The notes below the pieces were generated by a model, which saw only the letters and a list, made by a program, of their open reading frames with translations, had not been told where the DNA came from and searched no databases. Positions 1-8,686 of a stretch of 64,000 nt of DNA are shown here, piece after piece. Source of the stretch: Acidobacteriota bacterium (GTDB lineage: Bacteria > Acidobacteriota > Terriglobia > Bryobacterales > Bryobacteraceae). Location of the stretch: assembly GCA_018268935.1 (NCBI GenBank), contig JAFDVS010000051.1, forward strand, positions 40,780-104,779. The letters are read 5' to 3'. Positions within the stretch are counted from its first letter, which is position 1. Each line of letters opens with the position of its first letter. Both the position numbers and the translations under genes were made by a program.

Positions 1-323
1 TCGTTCAGCAGGCTTGACCCGCTTTTGTGTACCAGCGGCACACTGCGCTCCCATAACAGCTTGCCCGTCACCCGGTCGAAGCAAAAAGTGTACAGGCTGT
101 CCTTCTCATGCCCGGTAAGAAACACGTGCTTGCTCGTCAGCACCGGCGACGACTTCCCGGCCCGCACCGCAGTCCGCCACGCCACGTTCTTCGTCCGCCC
201 GAACTCCACCGGAAAACCCTTAGCCGCCGAAACCCCCTGGCCATTCGGACCACGGAAGCGCGACCACTCCTCCCCCCACGCCATCAGGCTCATCAGAAAG
301 CAAACACTCGTCGACACGCGCAT
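1..323 (-). CDS. PQQ-like beta-propeller protein, N-terminal part
   Basis: Runs off the left edge, so only about 107 N-terminal residues are visible. It starts at ATG 323 with a short signal peptide (MRVSTSVCFLMSLMAWG), then reads WSRFRGPNGQGV, the usual entry motif of secreted PQQ-type (BamB-like) beta-propeller proteins. A later segment, CFDRVTGKLLWER, is a typical propeller blade (V-G-x-L-x-W). Such proteins in Acidobacteria and Planctomycetes are periplasmic and mostly of unknown role; those that bind PQQ are alcohol dehydrogenases, but nothing here shows cofactor binding. No Shine-Dalgarno precedes the start; a TAGACT hexamer lies 7 nt upstream. It follows the serine hydrolase gene on the same strand after 22 nt. 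Confidence 0.8.
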   Translation of the reverse strand, partial: MRVSTSVCFLMSLMAWGEEWSRFRGPNGQGVSAAKGFPVEFGRTKNVAWRTAVRAGKSSPVLTSKHVFLTGHEKDSLYTFCFDRVTGKLLWERSVPLVHKSGSSLLN

Positions 324-330
324 GAATGCG

Positions 331-336
331 AGTCTA
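331..336 (-). promoter_or_regulatory. -10-like hexamer next to start codon
   Basis: TAGACT on the minus strand, preceded by TGG (extended -10 form), with 7 nt to ATG 323. A transcript from it would begin at or next to the start codon. No -35 box was recognised. Confidence 0.4.
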
Positions 337-345
337 CCAGTTCAC

Positions 346-1980
346 TTATTGCGCCTTCACTGGCTCCCGCACAAACGCCAAGTTCCGCACCCGCCCCGTC
401 GTGATCCGTAACCCTGTTATCTTCTTCTCCCCATCGCGCTCAAACAACACGTTGATCGCGCCCGCTTGAAAACGATCCGGACCCGTCGGCGCAAGTTCCC
501 CAATCGACTGCTCGCCCTGCTCCAACGTCAACCTGCTATCGAAGAACTGCACGGCCATATCCGCCTGCGCCTCATCGGAATGATAATTCCCCACATACTG
601 CGCTGCATCCGCAATCGGCCCCGGACGCCATTCCACCCGCTCATACACCGCCGGTTTATGCGACTCCGCCTCAATGCGCACAAACCGCGGCTCATCCTTC
701 GCCCCCGCTTCGCGAAACTCCACTTCGAAATCGAGCGGCGAATTCACACTACGAAACCGCATCGGCCCGTACGGCAGCAACAGCATTTGAAAACTCTGGT
801 ACGACGCTTGAAGCCCCGGCGGCGCAGGTTGCAGCACCAGCAGATCACCCGTGTCCCGATCGCGGAATGTGCCCGCCTTACGCGCCAGTTGTTCATTGCT
901 CAGCTTCACCGGCTCCAGCGGCTTCCGTGCAGGCAGAAATGCATCTGCCACCATCCGCGCCAGTGGCCCCGCTTGCGCATCGGACCGGTTGCACAGCACC
1001 GCCGTCCCCAATCGCTCCGACGGGATCCACAAAATCTCGCTCCGATATCCGCGCAGCCCGCCCACATGGCTCAACACATCCAGCCCTCGATACTTCTTCA
1101 GCATCAAACCGCGTCCATATTCGGCAAAGTCCCCGCTCGACAGTTGCGCCCGGGTCTGCATCGCCGTGAGCGCCTTCGCCTGCGGATCCTTTGGGCTGTC
1201 GAAAAACTGCAGCCAGCGCGTCATATCTTCAATCGTCGTGAACACCCCGCCATCGCCTGCAACATCCAGCGTCCCGCTGTTGATCGTATAGCCGCCTGTC
1301 ACCGCTCCCGATGGCGAATAACCCGTCGCCCGCTTCGGCAGCAGCGTGAAGCGGTCCGTATAATACAGCGTCCGCTCCATCCCCAATGGCTGGAACACCA
1401 CCCGCTGCACCAGCGGCCCCAACTGGCTCATCGCCGCCGGACGTATCGCCATCGCCAGCAAATAGTACCCCGAGTTGCTGTACAAAAACTCCGTGCCCGG
1501 CGTGAAGTTCAGCTCCTTCTGCCGCCCAATCAGATCCAGCACCTTCGTGTCCGTCAGCGGAGCATCGTTGGCCGGGCCGCTCAGCGTCCACAACGCGATA
1601 TAGTCCCGTATCCCGCTCGTGTGCTCCAGCAGATGCCGGATCGTGATCGGCTTGGTATACGCCGGCAATTGCGGCAGATACTTCAGAATCGGATCGTCCA
1701 GCTTCATCCGCCCCATTTCCACCAGCAGCATCACCGTCATCGCCGTGAACTGCTTCGATGTCGACCCTAGATAGAACTCCGTCTGCCCGTTGATCGGCAC
1801 ATCCCACTCCAGGTTCGCCATGCCGTACAAACCCTGATGCACCTGCTTGCCGTCTTTCACCACCGTCACCGCACACCCGGGTGAACCCGGCTGTTTGTAC
1901 CGCTCGAAAATCTGATCCACTGCCGCCGGCCCCGCTGCCATCAGCGGCGCTGCCATCATCCACGTCAGCACTCCAATCAT
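346..1980 (-). CDS. Secreted serine hydrolase, beta-lactamase/penicillin-binding protein family (class C-like)
   Basis: 544 residues with an N-terminal signal peptide (MIGVLTWMMAAPLMAAG). The class C/serine hydrolase core is clear: STSK at residues 73-76 (nucleophile Ser73, Lys76), YSN at 167-169 and an HVGG motif near 305 in place of KTG. The last roughly 200 residues form an extra C-terminal domain that I do not recognise. Family members are D-aminopeptidases, esterases or beta-lactamase-like enzymes in the periplasm; the substrate cannot be read from sequence. The start overlaps the stop of the methyltransferase gene by 4 nt (ATGA), so the two are probably translationally coupled. Confidence 0.88.
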   Translation of the reverse strand: MIGVLTWMMAAPLMAAGPAAVDQIFERYKQPGSPGCAVTVVKDGKQVHQGLYGMANLEWDVPINGQTEFYLGSTSKQFTAMTVMLLVEMGRMKLDDPILKYLPQLPAYTKPITIRHLLEHTSGIRDYIALWTLSGPANDAPLTDTKVLDLIGRQKELNFTPGTEFLYSNSGYYLLAMAIRPAAMSQLGPLVQRVVFQPLGMERTLYYTDRFTLLPKRATGYSPSGAVTGGYTINSGTLDVAGDGGVFTTIEDMTRWLQFFDSPKDPQAKALTAMQTRAQLSSGDFAEYGRGLMLKKYRGLDVLSHVGGLRGYRSEILWIPSERLGTAVLCNRSDAQAGPLARMVADAFLPARKPLEPVKLSNEQLARKAGTFRDRDTGDLLVLQPAPPGLQASYQSFQMLLLPYGPMRFRSVNSPLDFEVEFREAGAKDEPRFVRIEAESHKPAVYERVEWRPGPIADAAQYVGNYHSDEAQADMAVQFFDSRLTLEQGEQSIGELAPTGPDRFQAGAINVLFERDGEKKITGLRITTGRVRNLAFVREPVKAQ

Positions 1981-2987
1981 TTGTGGCTCACGATGACGCG
2001 TTGCGGCGAACGCTGCAATTGATGCTTCACATTCGCCGTGAAGCCCGCCTGCCGGAACATCAGATCGTATTCGGCGAACGTGTAGGCGTCGCCGTGCGCC
2101 GTGTTGGCTAACATCGTCAGCGCAAACCGAGCCAGTTCCGGCGGCGTCACCCGATCCTCATTCGGAGCGAACTCCAGCGTCACCATCCGCCCGTTCGGCG
2201 CCAGCGCATCAAAAATGCGCGCCGCCAGGTGCCGGCACGTCTGCACATCGAAGTGATGATAGAAATTCGTCACCAGCACCACATCGTATCCCTCACCCAG
2301 ATTCAGTTCGAACGCGCTTCCCGCCATAGTGTGGTGCCGCTCAGCCACGCCAAACTTCGCCGCATTGCGCGATGCCACTGCCAGCACCGGCGCCCAATCC
2401 AACGCCGTCACCTGCGCCTGCGGAAACTTCTGCGCCATCGCGATCCCGAATATCCCGTGCCCTGCCGCAATGTCCAGCACCTTACCCACCGGATGCGGAT
2501 CGCAAGCCACAATCCCCGCAATCTCATGTGCCGCTGGAAACATCATCGGCATCATGCCTTGCGCGAACTCCACCCACATCGGATGCTCCGGCTCCATCGA
2601 GCCCTCTTCGCTCAGCGCCGTGCCCCCATGCCGCACCGCCTGCGTCAGGCTATGCATTCCCTCCATCATCACCGGATTGGTCATGAAATGCGCGCAGGAA
2701 GCGATGCACGCCGGCGAACGGTGATCGAGGAACATCGCCGCCTCCGCCGAGAGTCCGTAGCTCTCCTCTGACTTCGTCAAAAGCCTCAGCGTCACCAGAT
2801 AGTCGCAAAGAATGCGGACACCGCGCTCGGAGGCGTGTACCCGCGCGGCCAGCGCCGCCGCGTCAACTACACCCTCACCGATTGCCGTAAACAGGTCCAG
2901 ATCAATAGCGCTACGCAGTGCGGCTGTGCGTTGATAGCCGAGCAGTGCGTCAAGGATAGGAGCGGGATTGGGTTGCGTATCGGCCAT
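1977..2987 (-). CDS. SAM-dependent methyltransferase, O-methyltransferase type
   Basis: 336 residues from the chosen start MADTQPNP. Residues about 10-90 look like the winged-helix dimerisation domain of plant-type/hydroxyneurosporene-type O-methyltransferases. Then comes a Rossmann methyltransferase domain with motif I VLDIAAGHGIFG and a later acidic NFYHHFD region. The frame is open 10 codons further upstream (MRRRILYWNP), but that would cross the -10-like TATACT, so ATG 2987 is preferred. It is divergent from lexA with 76 nt between starts and translationally coupled to the serine hydrolase. The substrate is unknown; similar small-molecule methyltransferases act on quinones, phenolics or carotenoid precursors. 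Confidence 0.85.
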   Translation of the reverse strand: MADTQPNPAPILDALLGYQRTAALRSAIDLDLFTAIGEGVVDAAALAARVHASERGVRILCDYLVTLRLLTKSEESYGLSAEAAMFLDHRSPACIASCAHFMTNPVMMEGMHSLTQAVRHGGTALSEEGSMEPEHPMWVEFAQGMMPMMFPAAHEIAGIVACDPHPVGKVLDIAAGHGIFGIAMAQKFPQAQVTALDWAPVLAVASRNAAKFGVAERHHTMAGSAFELNLGEGYDVVLVTNFYHHFDVQTCRHLAARIFDALAPNGRMVTLEFAPNEDRVTPPELARFALTMLANTAHGDAYTFAEYDLMFRQAGFTANVKHQLQRSPQRVIVSHK

Positions 2988-2995
2988 AGGGTTCC

Positions 2996-3001
2996 AGTAT
3001 A
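2996..3001 (-). promoter_or_regulatory. -10-like hexamer for the methyltransferase gene
   Basis: TATACT on the minus strand, 8 nt before ATG 2987. There is no Shine-Dalgarno between them and no good -35 at 16-18 nt. It fits a leaderless start. Confidence 0.4.
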
Positions 3002-3026
3002 GTATCCTCCGCCTCAAACATGCCTA

Positions 3027-3055
3027 TTGACGTTCTCTTTTTCTTCGCCAATAAT
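3027..3055 (+). promoter_or_regulatory. lexA promoter
   Basis: TTGACG (3027-3032), 17 nt spacer, AATAAT (3050-3055): the best sigma-70-type promoter in the window. The -10 ends 8 nt before ATG 3064, so transcription should begin at or just before the start codon. The promoter is flanked by short inverted arms (ATGCC 3020-3024 / GGCAT 3059-3063; TATTG 3025-3029 / CAATA 3049-3053) that could be an operator. No classical CTGT-N8-ACAG or GAAC-N4-GTTC SOS box is present. Confidence 0.65.
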
Positions 3056-3063
3056 GAAGGCAT

Positions 3064-3690
3064 ATGGCTTTGACACGCAGGCAAAAGGAAGTCCTCGACT
3101 TCATCGCGGGATTCGTCGAACAACACGGCTACAGTCCCAGCTACGAGGAAATCGCCGAAGGCATGCAACTCGCCTCGCTGGCCACCGTGCACAAGCACAT
3201 CCAGACGCTCGAAACCAAACAATACCTCAGCCGCGGCTTCAACCAAAGCCGTTCGCTCGAACTCTCGCCCAACTATCTGCGCGATTGGAAAAAAGACCGC
3301 CCCGCTCCCGATCAGTTGGAAATCGCCATCCAGGGACGCATCGCCGCCGGCGCTCCCGTTGAGGCTTACGCCGCTCAGGAAACGCTGAATTTCACGGAAA
3401 TGCTCAGCGACCGCGATTTATACGCGCTACAGGTTCGCGGAGAATCAATGATTGAAGATCACATCTGCGATGGTGATTTCGTGTTGATCGAACGGACTCA
3501 AGACGTGCGAAATGGCGATATTGTCGTCGCCCTTGTCAAAGGCGCCGAAACAACATTAAAGCGTTTCTACAGGGAGAATGGATTGGCACGGCTGCAACCC
3601 GCCAATGCGGCCATGCAGCCTATCCTGGTGCCTCTGGAAGACCTGCAAATACAGGGGAAACTACTGGCGGTGCTCAGAAAGTACCGCTAG
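3064..3690 (+). CDS. lexA: LexA repressor (SOS response regulator)
   Basis: 208 residues, close to the normal LexA length. The N-terminal winged helix-turn-helix (about 1-65) begins MALTRRQKEVLDFI. The autocleavage site is Ala95-Gly96 in RIAAGAPVEA. The peptidase S24 domain has the nucleophile Ser128 in RGESMIEDHI and the general base Lys166 in ETTLKRFY. LexA represses DNA-damage genes until RecA filaments stimulate self-cleavage. The start is set by a strong promoter ending 8 nt upstream, implying a nearly leaderless mRNA. The 3' end overlaps the convergent DUF2934 gene by 30 bp. Confidence 0.97.
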   Translation: MALTRRQKEVLDFIAGFVEQHGYSPSYEEIAEGMQLASLATVHKHIQTLETKQYLSRGFNQSRSLELSPNYLRDWKKDRPAPDQLEIAIQGRIAAGAPVEAYAAQETLNFTEMLSDRDLYALQVRGESMIEDHICDGDFVLIERTQDVRNGDIVVALVKGAETTLKRFYRENGLARLQPANAAMQPILVPLEDLQIQGKLLAVLRKYR

Positions 3691-3933
3691 CTTGCTCATC
3701 ACTTCGCGTTCAGCGCGCAGCCAGTCTTCCACGGCATTGCCGTGTTCCTGGCCACGTTCCATCCAGAAGAAATACGCCATTCTGGCGATTTCATGCTGGA
3801 GTGTTTCATAGCTTTGCGCAACTGGGGCAGGCGCCGCTTCTTTGCGGACGCGCGTTTTCTTTTCCTTTACAGGAGCCGGAGCCACTACTTGCGGCGCGGC
3901 GGCGGTAACGGATTTGCTGCTCTTTTTGGCCAT
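3661..3933 (-). CDS. DUF2934 domain protein
   Basis: 90 residues. The first 40 are low-complexity and rich in Ala, Lys and Pro (KKSSKSVTAAAPQVVAPAP and on). The C-terminal half contains the DUF2934 signature: IARMAYFFWMERG, then DWLRAERE. This small domain is common in Acidobacteria and Proteobacteria and has no known function. The basic, flexible N-terminus could suit nucleic-acid binding, but that is a guess. Its 3' end lies inside the last 30 bp of lexA on the opposite strand, so the two transcripts overlap antisense. Confidence 0.88.
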   Translation of the reverse strand: MAKKSSKSVTAAAPQVVAPAPVKEKKTRVRKEAAPAPVAQSYETLQHEIARMAYFFWMERGQEHGNAVEDWLRAEREVMSKLAVLSEHRQ

Positions 3934-4043
3934 AATAAACTACAAGAACCCTTAGTATAACATGAGAGCCGCAACGGAAACATTTCGCCCTCAAGATGTT
4001 TCAAACATCCCCACACTTCGCCCTGTTACTGAGCCGCCGCCTA

Positions 4044-4207
4044 CTGAGCCGCGACCGTAAGGGAGTTCCGATGGCCCCATGTGGGGCAGACTTCAGTCTG
4101 CCGGCCGGCTGGAACAGCCGGCTGTGCCTCGCACCCGCCCAATGCGATGAAGACGCGGATGCCGGTTCGTTTACACTTCAGCAGTTTACTTCGCGACTTC
4201 AACGGAG
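4044..4207 (+). repeat. Long dispersed repeat, copy A (3' end of TonB receptor gene)
   Basis: A 164-bp element matching 30957-31121 with about ten base differences. The head (CTGAGCCGCG) also occurs as a partial extra copy just upstream (about 4027-4042). Three inverted repeats follow: GCCCCA/TGGGGC (4074-4079/4082-4087), CAGACT/AGTCTG (4087-4092/4095-4100) and GCCGGCTG-GAA-CAGCCGGC (4104-4122). The right end (AGCGGTC, 4206-4212) runs into the stop codon of the minus-strand receptor gene at 4213-4211, so in that transcript the element would be the immediate 3' UTR. The rest of 3934-4043 shows nothing recognisable. Confidence 0.85.
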
Positions 4208-4210
4208 CGG

Positions 4211-7200
4211 TCAATAATAAAACTTCAACCCGAACTGAATCACCCGCGCCCGCTCCGTCCCCGTAAGCGTCCCGAACTGCGGCCGCCCGAATACCGTCGA
4301 ATCCCCATCCGGCAACTGGAAATTCACATTGTTCATCAGATTGAAAAACTCCGCCCGGAATTCCACCCGCTTCGACTCAGTGACAGGAATCCGCTTCAAC
4401 ACCGACAAATCCCACACCTGAATCGCCGGCCCCCGATTGTCCGGCAGGTTCCTCCCCACGTTGCCGAACGCATACCGCGCAGGCACGGAAAACGCAGCCG
4501 TATCAAACCACCGGTCCACACGTTCCTTCGCACTCCCGCTCGTCTGGCTCGAGATCCCCGTGCTGTTCGGACGCTGTGTCCCATTGAACGACGCCGTCGT
4601 GTTCGCCGCCGATGTGATCGACACCGGCTGCCCGCTCTGCAACGTCGCAATCCCGTTCAAACTCCATCCCGCACCCACCGCCCGCAGCGCTTTCTGCTGC
4701 CATCGGAACGGTACTTCATATTGAAAATTCACCGCCAGGTGATGCGGCTCATCAAGCGATGACAGCGCCTTGTCCAGCCGCCGGTTGTTGTTGTTCGTGA
4801 ACCCCGGATACGAGATCCCATACCCGCCCACCGACGAAAAATCATCCAGCATCTTCGACCATGTGTACGCCGCCTGCATCTGCAGCCCGTTCCGGTAACG
4901 CTTCCGGAACTTCGCCTGCAGCGAGTGATAACTGGAATGCGCCATCGACCCATACGTCTGCTGGAACCCCGTCAAATGCGGGAACGGCCGCAGCAATTGC
5001 CCCAGCGTCGTCGTGCGCTGCCCGATGCTGCTCGTCGTCGGAATGATTCCGAAAAACGGATTCGCCACCGAAGAGTTGATCGCATCGCCCAGCGCCAGAT
5101 TCTGATCCGGCAATTGATTCAACTGCGCCTGCGCCTGCAACTTCACCCCCGAATTCCCCGCATAAGCCACATCCATCAGCATTTCATTCGGCAATTCATA
5201 CTGCACATCGAAATTCCATTGCATCGTGTACGGCACACGATCAAACCGCGCCACGCCGTTGATGGATTGCCCGATAAACGTCAGCAACCCATCCGCCCCG
5301 TTCGCCGGCTGATTGAAGCCCTGTGGAAACGGATCCGACAGCGTCGTGAACGGCGTCCGTCCACCGTCAATCGACGTCGTGATGTTCGTCACCGCGTTGT
5401 AGCTGATCCCGCCGCTGTTCGTCGAATTCGGCCCAATCCCCGTCGTCGGCGAATAGAACATCCCGAATCCCGATCGCAACACCAGCCGGTTCGCCGCCTT
5501 GAACGCAAACCCAACACGAGGCGCGAAATTGTTGTAGTCCGGATCTTTCTGCCCCCGCGGCGTCCCGTTGCGATTGGCGAACACCAGCCCTCCTCGCAGC
5601 GGCCCCAGCCCCGGAGCCCGCACCGGCAACACTGCATCGAAATCAAACCACGACGTGCGGTCGAACCGCTCCGTCAACGGCAGGTCTACATCCCATCGCA
5701 ATCCAAGATTCAGCGTCAGCCTGCCGTTCACGCGCCAGTCGTCCTGAAAGTAGAAGCCCATATACGGCACCTGCAGCGCCGGCTGTGGCTCGTACTGCAT
5801 GCGCCCGCCCGACATCAGCCCCAGCAGCATCGACGCAATCGAATTCCCACCCCGATTCCCATTGAACGTATCGCGCGTCCACGCTTCGTTGAACGTGTAC
5901 AACCCCGCCGGTGAATTCGGCCGCGAGTTCGACACCCGATTCAACCGGTACACTCCACCAGTCTTGATCGTATGATTGCCGATCAGTCGCGTCGCATCGC
6001 CAGTCGCCGTGTACGTCTCGAACTTGTTCCCGATGATCCACGTTGCGTTGCCCCCCAGCGATACATAACCCGCCGGCTCAAACCGCGGGAACATCGCAAA
6101 CTGCGCCTGCTCCGCCACAGCCTTCGGAAATCCCAGCGACGCAATATCGAACCCGTTCGAAAACGAATCCCGCGGATTCGCGTGATACGCATACCCCAGG
6201 TTCCCGTGCAGCACCCAGCCGCCGATCATGTAGCTGTCGTCAATCGTCGCACTGCGGTTCCGCGCGCCCGAATTCCCCGCGTCCGGCGACCCCGGATTCC
6301 CAAACAAATCCGCCGTTGTGTTGTTCACCGTATTCCACGAAAACCGCCCGAACAGATTCTGCCGCGACGAAATCGTCCGGTCGATCTTCACCGAAAAATC
6401 ATCGCCTCTGCCCGAACTGCCCGCCTGCGAAAAGAAATTGTTCGCCACCCCGTCCGATGTCGGATTCGGAATGTAGCCAAGCACCTTCAGCGCCACAGGA
6501 TTGAACCGCGTCGACGGAATCCGATTCCCTGCAAACGGCTGCCGCGCCCCTGCCGCGTTGATTGTAGTGGGATCGTACACCACACCACTCACCTGCGAAA
6601 AATCGCCCTGCTTCATCGCCGCCGTCGGCACTGTGTTCACCGCCGAGCCCGGATTCACCGTCCGCAGCCCTTCAAAGCTTACAAAGAAAAATGTGTTCTG
6701 CCGCGATGGCGTCAACGGCCCGCCCAACGTAAACCCGAACTGGTTGTACCGGAACGGTGCCTTGTTCCTCCCGTTGCGGTTATTGAAGAACCCATTCGCA
6801 TCAAACTTGTCGTTGCGCAAAAATTCGTATAAAACACCGTGAAACTCTTTTGTCCCCGACCGGTGCACCAGGTTCACCACCGCTCCCCCCGTCCGTCCGT
6901 ACTCCGCCGAAAGCGAATTCGTCTGCACCCGGAACTCCTGCAACGCATCCGGCGTCGGCACATACGCCGGCTGGTTGTAGCCCATCACCACCTGCGGCGA
7001 TCCATCCAGCATCACTTCATTCGATACATCGCGCCCGCCGTTGGCCGAAAACGCCATCGACGTGATCGACCCGTTCCCCGTCGTCGACCCCCGATACGAC
7101 CGCGTCGTATTGATCCCCGGCGTCAACGCCACCAGTTGCAGCACATTGCGCCCGTTCAGCGGCAGCGCTTCCGCCGTCTTCTGATTCACCACCGCGTCCA

Positions 7201-7582
7201 GTGTCGAACTCGCGGTCTCCAGCAGCGCCACCTGCGTGTTCACTTCCACCACTTCGCTCACCGCGCCCACTTCCATCGTCACGTCCAACGCCGCCACCTG
7301 CGCCACTTCCAGAATCATCTTCGTGCGCTGATATTGCTTGAAGCCCTTCGCCTCCACCGTCATCGAATAAGGCCCCGGCGGGATCTGCACAATCACATAA
7401 GCGCCTTCTTCGTTTGTCGTGGCATTCCACGTACGCCCCTGCGCCGTATGCGTCAAAGTCACGCGCGCCGCCGGAATCACCGCGCCCGTATTGTCAAACA
7501 CCACGCCGCGCAGTGTAGCGGTCTGCGTCTGTGCGCCAAGCACGCCTGCAAACACGGCAAGCGCCAATAAAAGTGAGCTCAT
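4211..7582 (-). CDS. TonB-dependent receptor, Oar-like
   Basis: 1123 residues from MSSLLLALAVFAGVLGAQT, a clean signal peptide. The start is chosen because GGAGG lies 7 nt upstream; the longer open frame to 7681 would overlap the divergent dehydrogenase gene. Domains: carboxypeptidase-regulatory-like beta-sandwich (about 22-115), plug domain with LPLNGRN, then a long beta-barrel ending in the aromatic outer-membrane signal VIQFGLKFYY. Acidobacteria carry many such Oar/SusC-like proteins; ligands are usually polymers or their breakdown products, taken up with energy from TonB-ExbBD. The ligand is unknown and no SusD-like partner is present. The 3' end abuts repeat copy A. Confidence 0.93.
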   Translation of the reverse strand: MSSLLLALAVFAGVLGAQTQTATLRGVVFDNTGAVIPAARVTLTHTAQGRTWNATTNEEGAYVIVQIPPGPYSMTVEAKGFKQYQRTKMILEVAQVAALDVTMEVGAVSEVVEVNTQVALLETASSTLDAVVNQKTAEALPLNGRNVLQLVALTPGINTTRSYRGSTTGNGSITSMAFSANGGRDVSNEVMLDGSPQVVMGYNQPAYVPTPDALQEFRVQTNSLSAEYGRTGGAVVNLVHRSGTKEFHGVLYEFLRNDKFDANGFFNNRNGRNKAPFRYNQFGFTLGGPLTPSRQNTFFFVSFEGLRTVNPGSAVNTVPTAAMKQGDFSQVSGVVYDPTTINAAGARQPFAGNRIPSTRFNPVALKVLGYIPNPTSDGVANNFFSQAGSSGRGDDFSVKIDRTISSRQNLFGRFSWNTVNNTTADLFGNPGSPDAGNSGARNRSATIDDSYMIGGWVLHGNLGYAYHANPRDSFSNGFDIASLGFPKAVAEQAQFAMFPRFEPAGYVSLGGNATWIIGNKFETYTATGDATRLIGNHTIKTGGVYRLNRVSNSRPNSPAGLYTFNEAWTRDTFNGNRGGNSIASMLLGLMSGGRMQYEPQPALQVPYMGFYFQDDWRVNGRLTLNLGLRWDVDLPLTERFDRTSWFDFDAVLPVRAPGLGPLRGGLVFANRNGTPRGQKDPDYNNFAPRVGFAFKAANRLVLRSGFGMFYSPTTGIGPNSTNSGGISYNAVTNITTSIDGGRTPFTTLSDPFPQGFNQPANGADGLLTFIGQSINGVARFDRVPYTMQWNFDVQYELPNEMLMDVAYAGNSGVKLQAQAQLNQLPDQNLALGDAINSSVANPFFGIIPTTSSIGQRTTTLGQLLRPFPHLTGFQQTYGSMAHSSYHSLQAKFRKRYRNGLQMQAAYTWSKMLDDFSSVGGYGISYPGFTNNNNRRLDKALSSLDEPHHLAVNFQYEVPFRWQQKALRAVGAGWSLNGIATLQSGQPVSITSAANTTASFNGTQRPNSTGISSQTSGSAKERVDRWFDTAAFSVPARYAFGNVGRNLPDNRGPAIQVWDLSVLKRIPVTESKRVEFRAEFFNLMNNVNFQLPDGDSTVFGRPQFGTLTGTERARVIQFGLKFYY

Positions 7583-7654
7583 CCTAACCTCCTGTCCCTT
7601 TGCTTGAGTTGTTATATCAAAGCCCGCCACCATTGTGGGACAATATCGATTCCC

Positions 7655-8686
7655 ATGCGTTCCTTTGCCCTGGTTGATCAACGGAAATTAGAAGAAGTCA
7701 TCATGCCGGATCCCCCCGATCCCGGCCCCGGCGAAGTCCTCGTGAAACTCCATCAAGTCGGAATCTGCGGCTCCGACATGCACTGGTATCTCGACGGGGG
7801 AATCGGCCACACGAAAGCCCTCTATCCCCAGGTCCTCGGCCACGAGCCCGCCGGTGAAATTATCGCCGTCGGCAAAAACGTCCATCACCGCAAAGTCGGC
7901 GATCGCGTCTCCATTGAGCCCTCCATCACTTGCGGCCACTGCGAATACTGCCTTCGCGGCCAGCACAATAACTGCATCCACTGCGTCTTCCTCGGCAGCA
8001 GTGGCATGCCCGGACTCTTCCGCGAATACGCCAACATCCCCGAACACAACGCCGACCCTGTCCCCGATAACCTCACCTGGTCGCAAGCCACCCTCATCGA
8101 ACCCGTGGCCGTCATCGTCCACATCATGGAACTCGTGCATATCAATGTTGGCGACACCGTCGCCGTCATGGGCTCCGGCCCCATTGGCATGCTCTGCGCG
8201 TCGATGGCGAAACTTTCCGGCGCGTCCAAAGTCTTCCTCTGCGACAAGCTTCCGCACCGCCTCGAAATCGCCGCCAAAATGGGCGCCGAGCGCCCCATCC
8301 TCGTCGATCGCATGGAAGAACTCGTCATGGACGAAACCCGCGGCCGCGGTGTCGACCTCGTCCTCGATGCTGCCGCCGCCAAGCAAACCATCAACATGGG
8401 CATCCGCATCACCCGCCCCGGCGGAACCTATATGTTGATCGGCATCCCCACCGAAGAAAACCTCGACATCGACATCCAAACGGCCATGAGCAAGGAAATC
8501 CTCATCCGCACGCTCAAGCGCTCCAATCACAAAGGTGCCGCCGCCGCGCGCCTTCTCGCCGACAAGCGCGTCTCCGATGCTCTCGTCACTCACGTCCTCC
8601 CCTTCGATCAAACCGCGCGCGGTTTCGAACTCCTCGCCGATTACTCCGACGGCGTCGGTAAAGTCATCATTGAGGTTGCCAAATGA
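7655..8686 (+). CDS. Zinc-dependent medium-chain dehydrogenase (sorbitol/threonine dehydrogenase type)
   Basis: 343 residues from MRSFALVDQR. Catalytic zinc ligands: Cys38 (GICGSD), His63 and Glu64 (LGHEPAGE). The structural zinc site is complete: Cys93, Cys96, Cys99 and Cys107. The NAD-binding turn is VMGSGPIGM. The enzyme should oxidise a secondary alcohol of a polyol, sugar or amino acid with NAD(P). The gene overlaps the rhamnulokinase gene by 4 nt (ATGA), so the pair probably works in one sugar pathway, perhaps L-rhamnose or a related deoxysugar. No rhamnose isomerase or aldolase is nearby. An upstream in-frame ATG at 7604 is less likely because residues 1-17 of that form match nothing in the family. 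Confidence 0.88.
   Translation: MRSFALVDQRKLEEVIMPDPPDPGPGEVLVKLHQVGICGSDMHWYLDGGIGHTKALYPQVLGHEPAGEIIAVGKNVHHRKVGDRVSIEPSITCGHCEYCLRGQHNNCIHCVFLGSSGMPGLFREYANIPEHNADPVPDNLTWSQATLIEPVAVIVHIMELVHINVGDTVAVMGSGPIGMLCASMAKLSGASKVFLCDKLPHRLEIAAKMGAERPILVDRMEELVMDETRGRGVDLVLDAAAAKQTINMGIRITRPGGTYMLIGIPTEENLDIDIQTAMSKEILIRTLKRSNHKGAAAARLLADKRVSDALVTHVLPFDQTARGFELLADYSDGVGKVIIEVAK

Noticed and set aside
466..1770. 434-codon plus-strand frame opposite the serine hydrolase
   Set aside because: Arg/His/Gln-rich composition of an antisense shadow; no recognisable domain.
4081..4266. Open frames inside the long repeats that give a similar peptide (GQTSVCRP...) in both copies
   Set aside because: The frame is shared only because the DNA is shared; most base differences between copies change the residue, so there is no sign of protein selection, while the hairpin stems are preserved.
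7583..7681. Longer start for the first TonB receptor
   Set aside because: It would overlap the divergent dehydrogenase gene; GGAGG and a signal peptide mark 7582.
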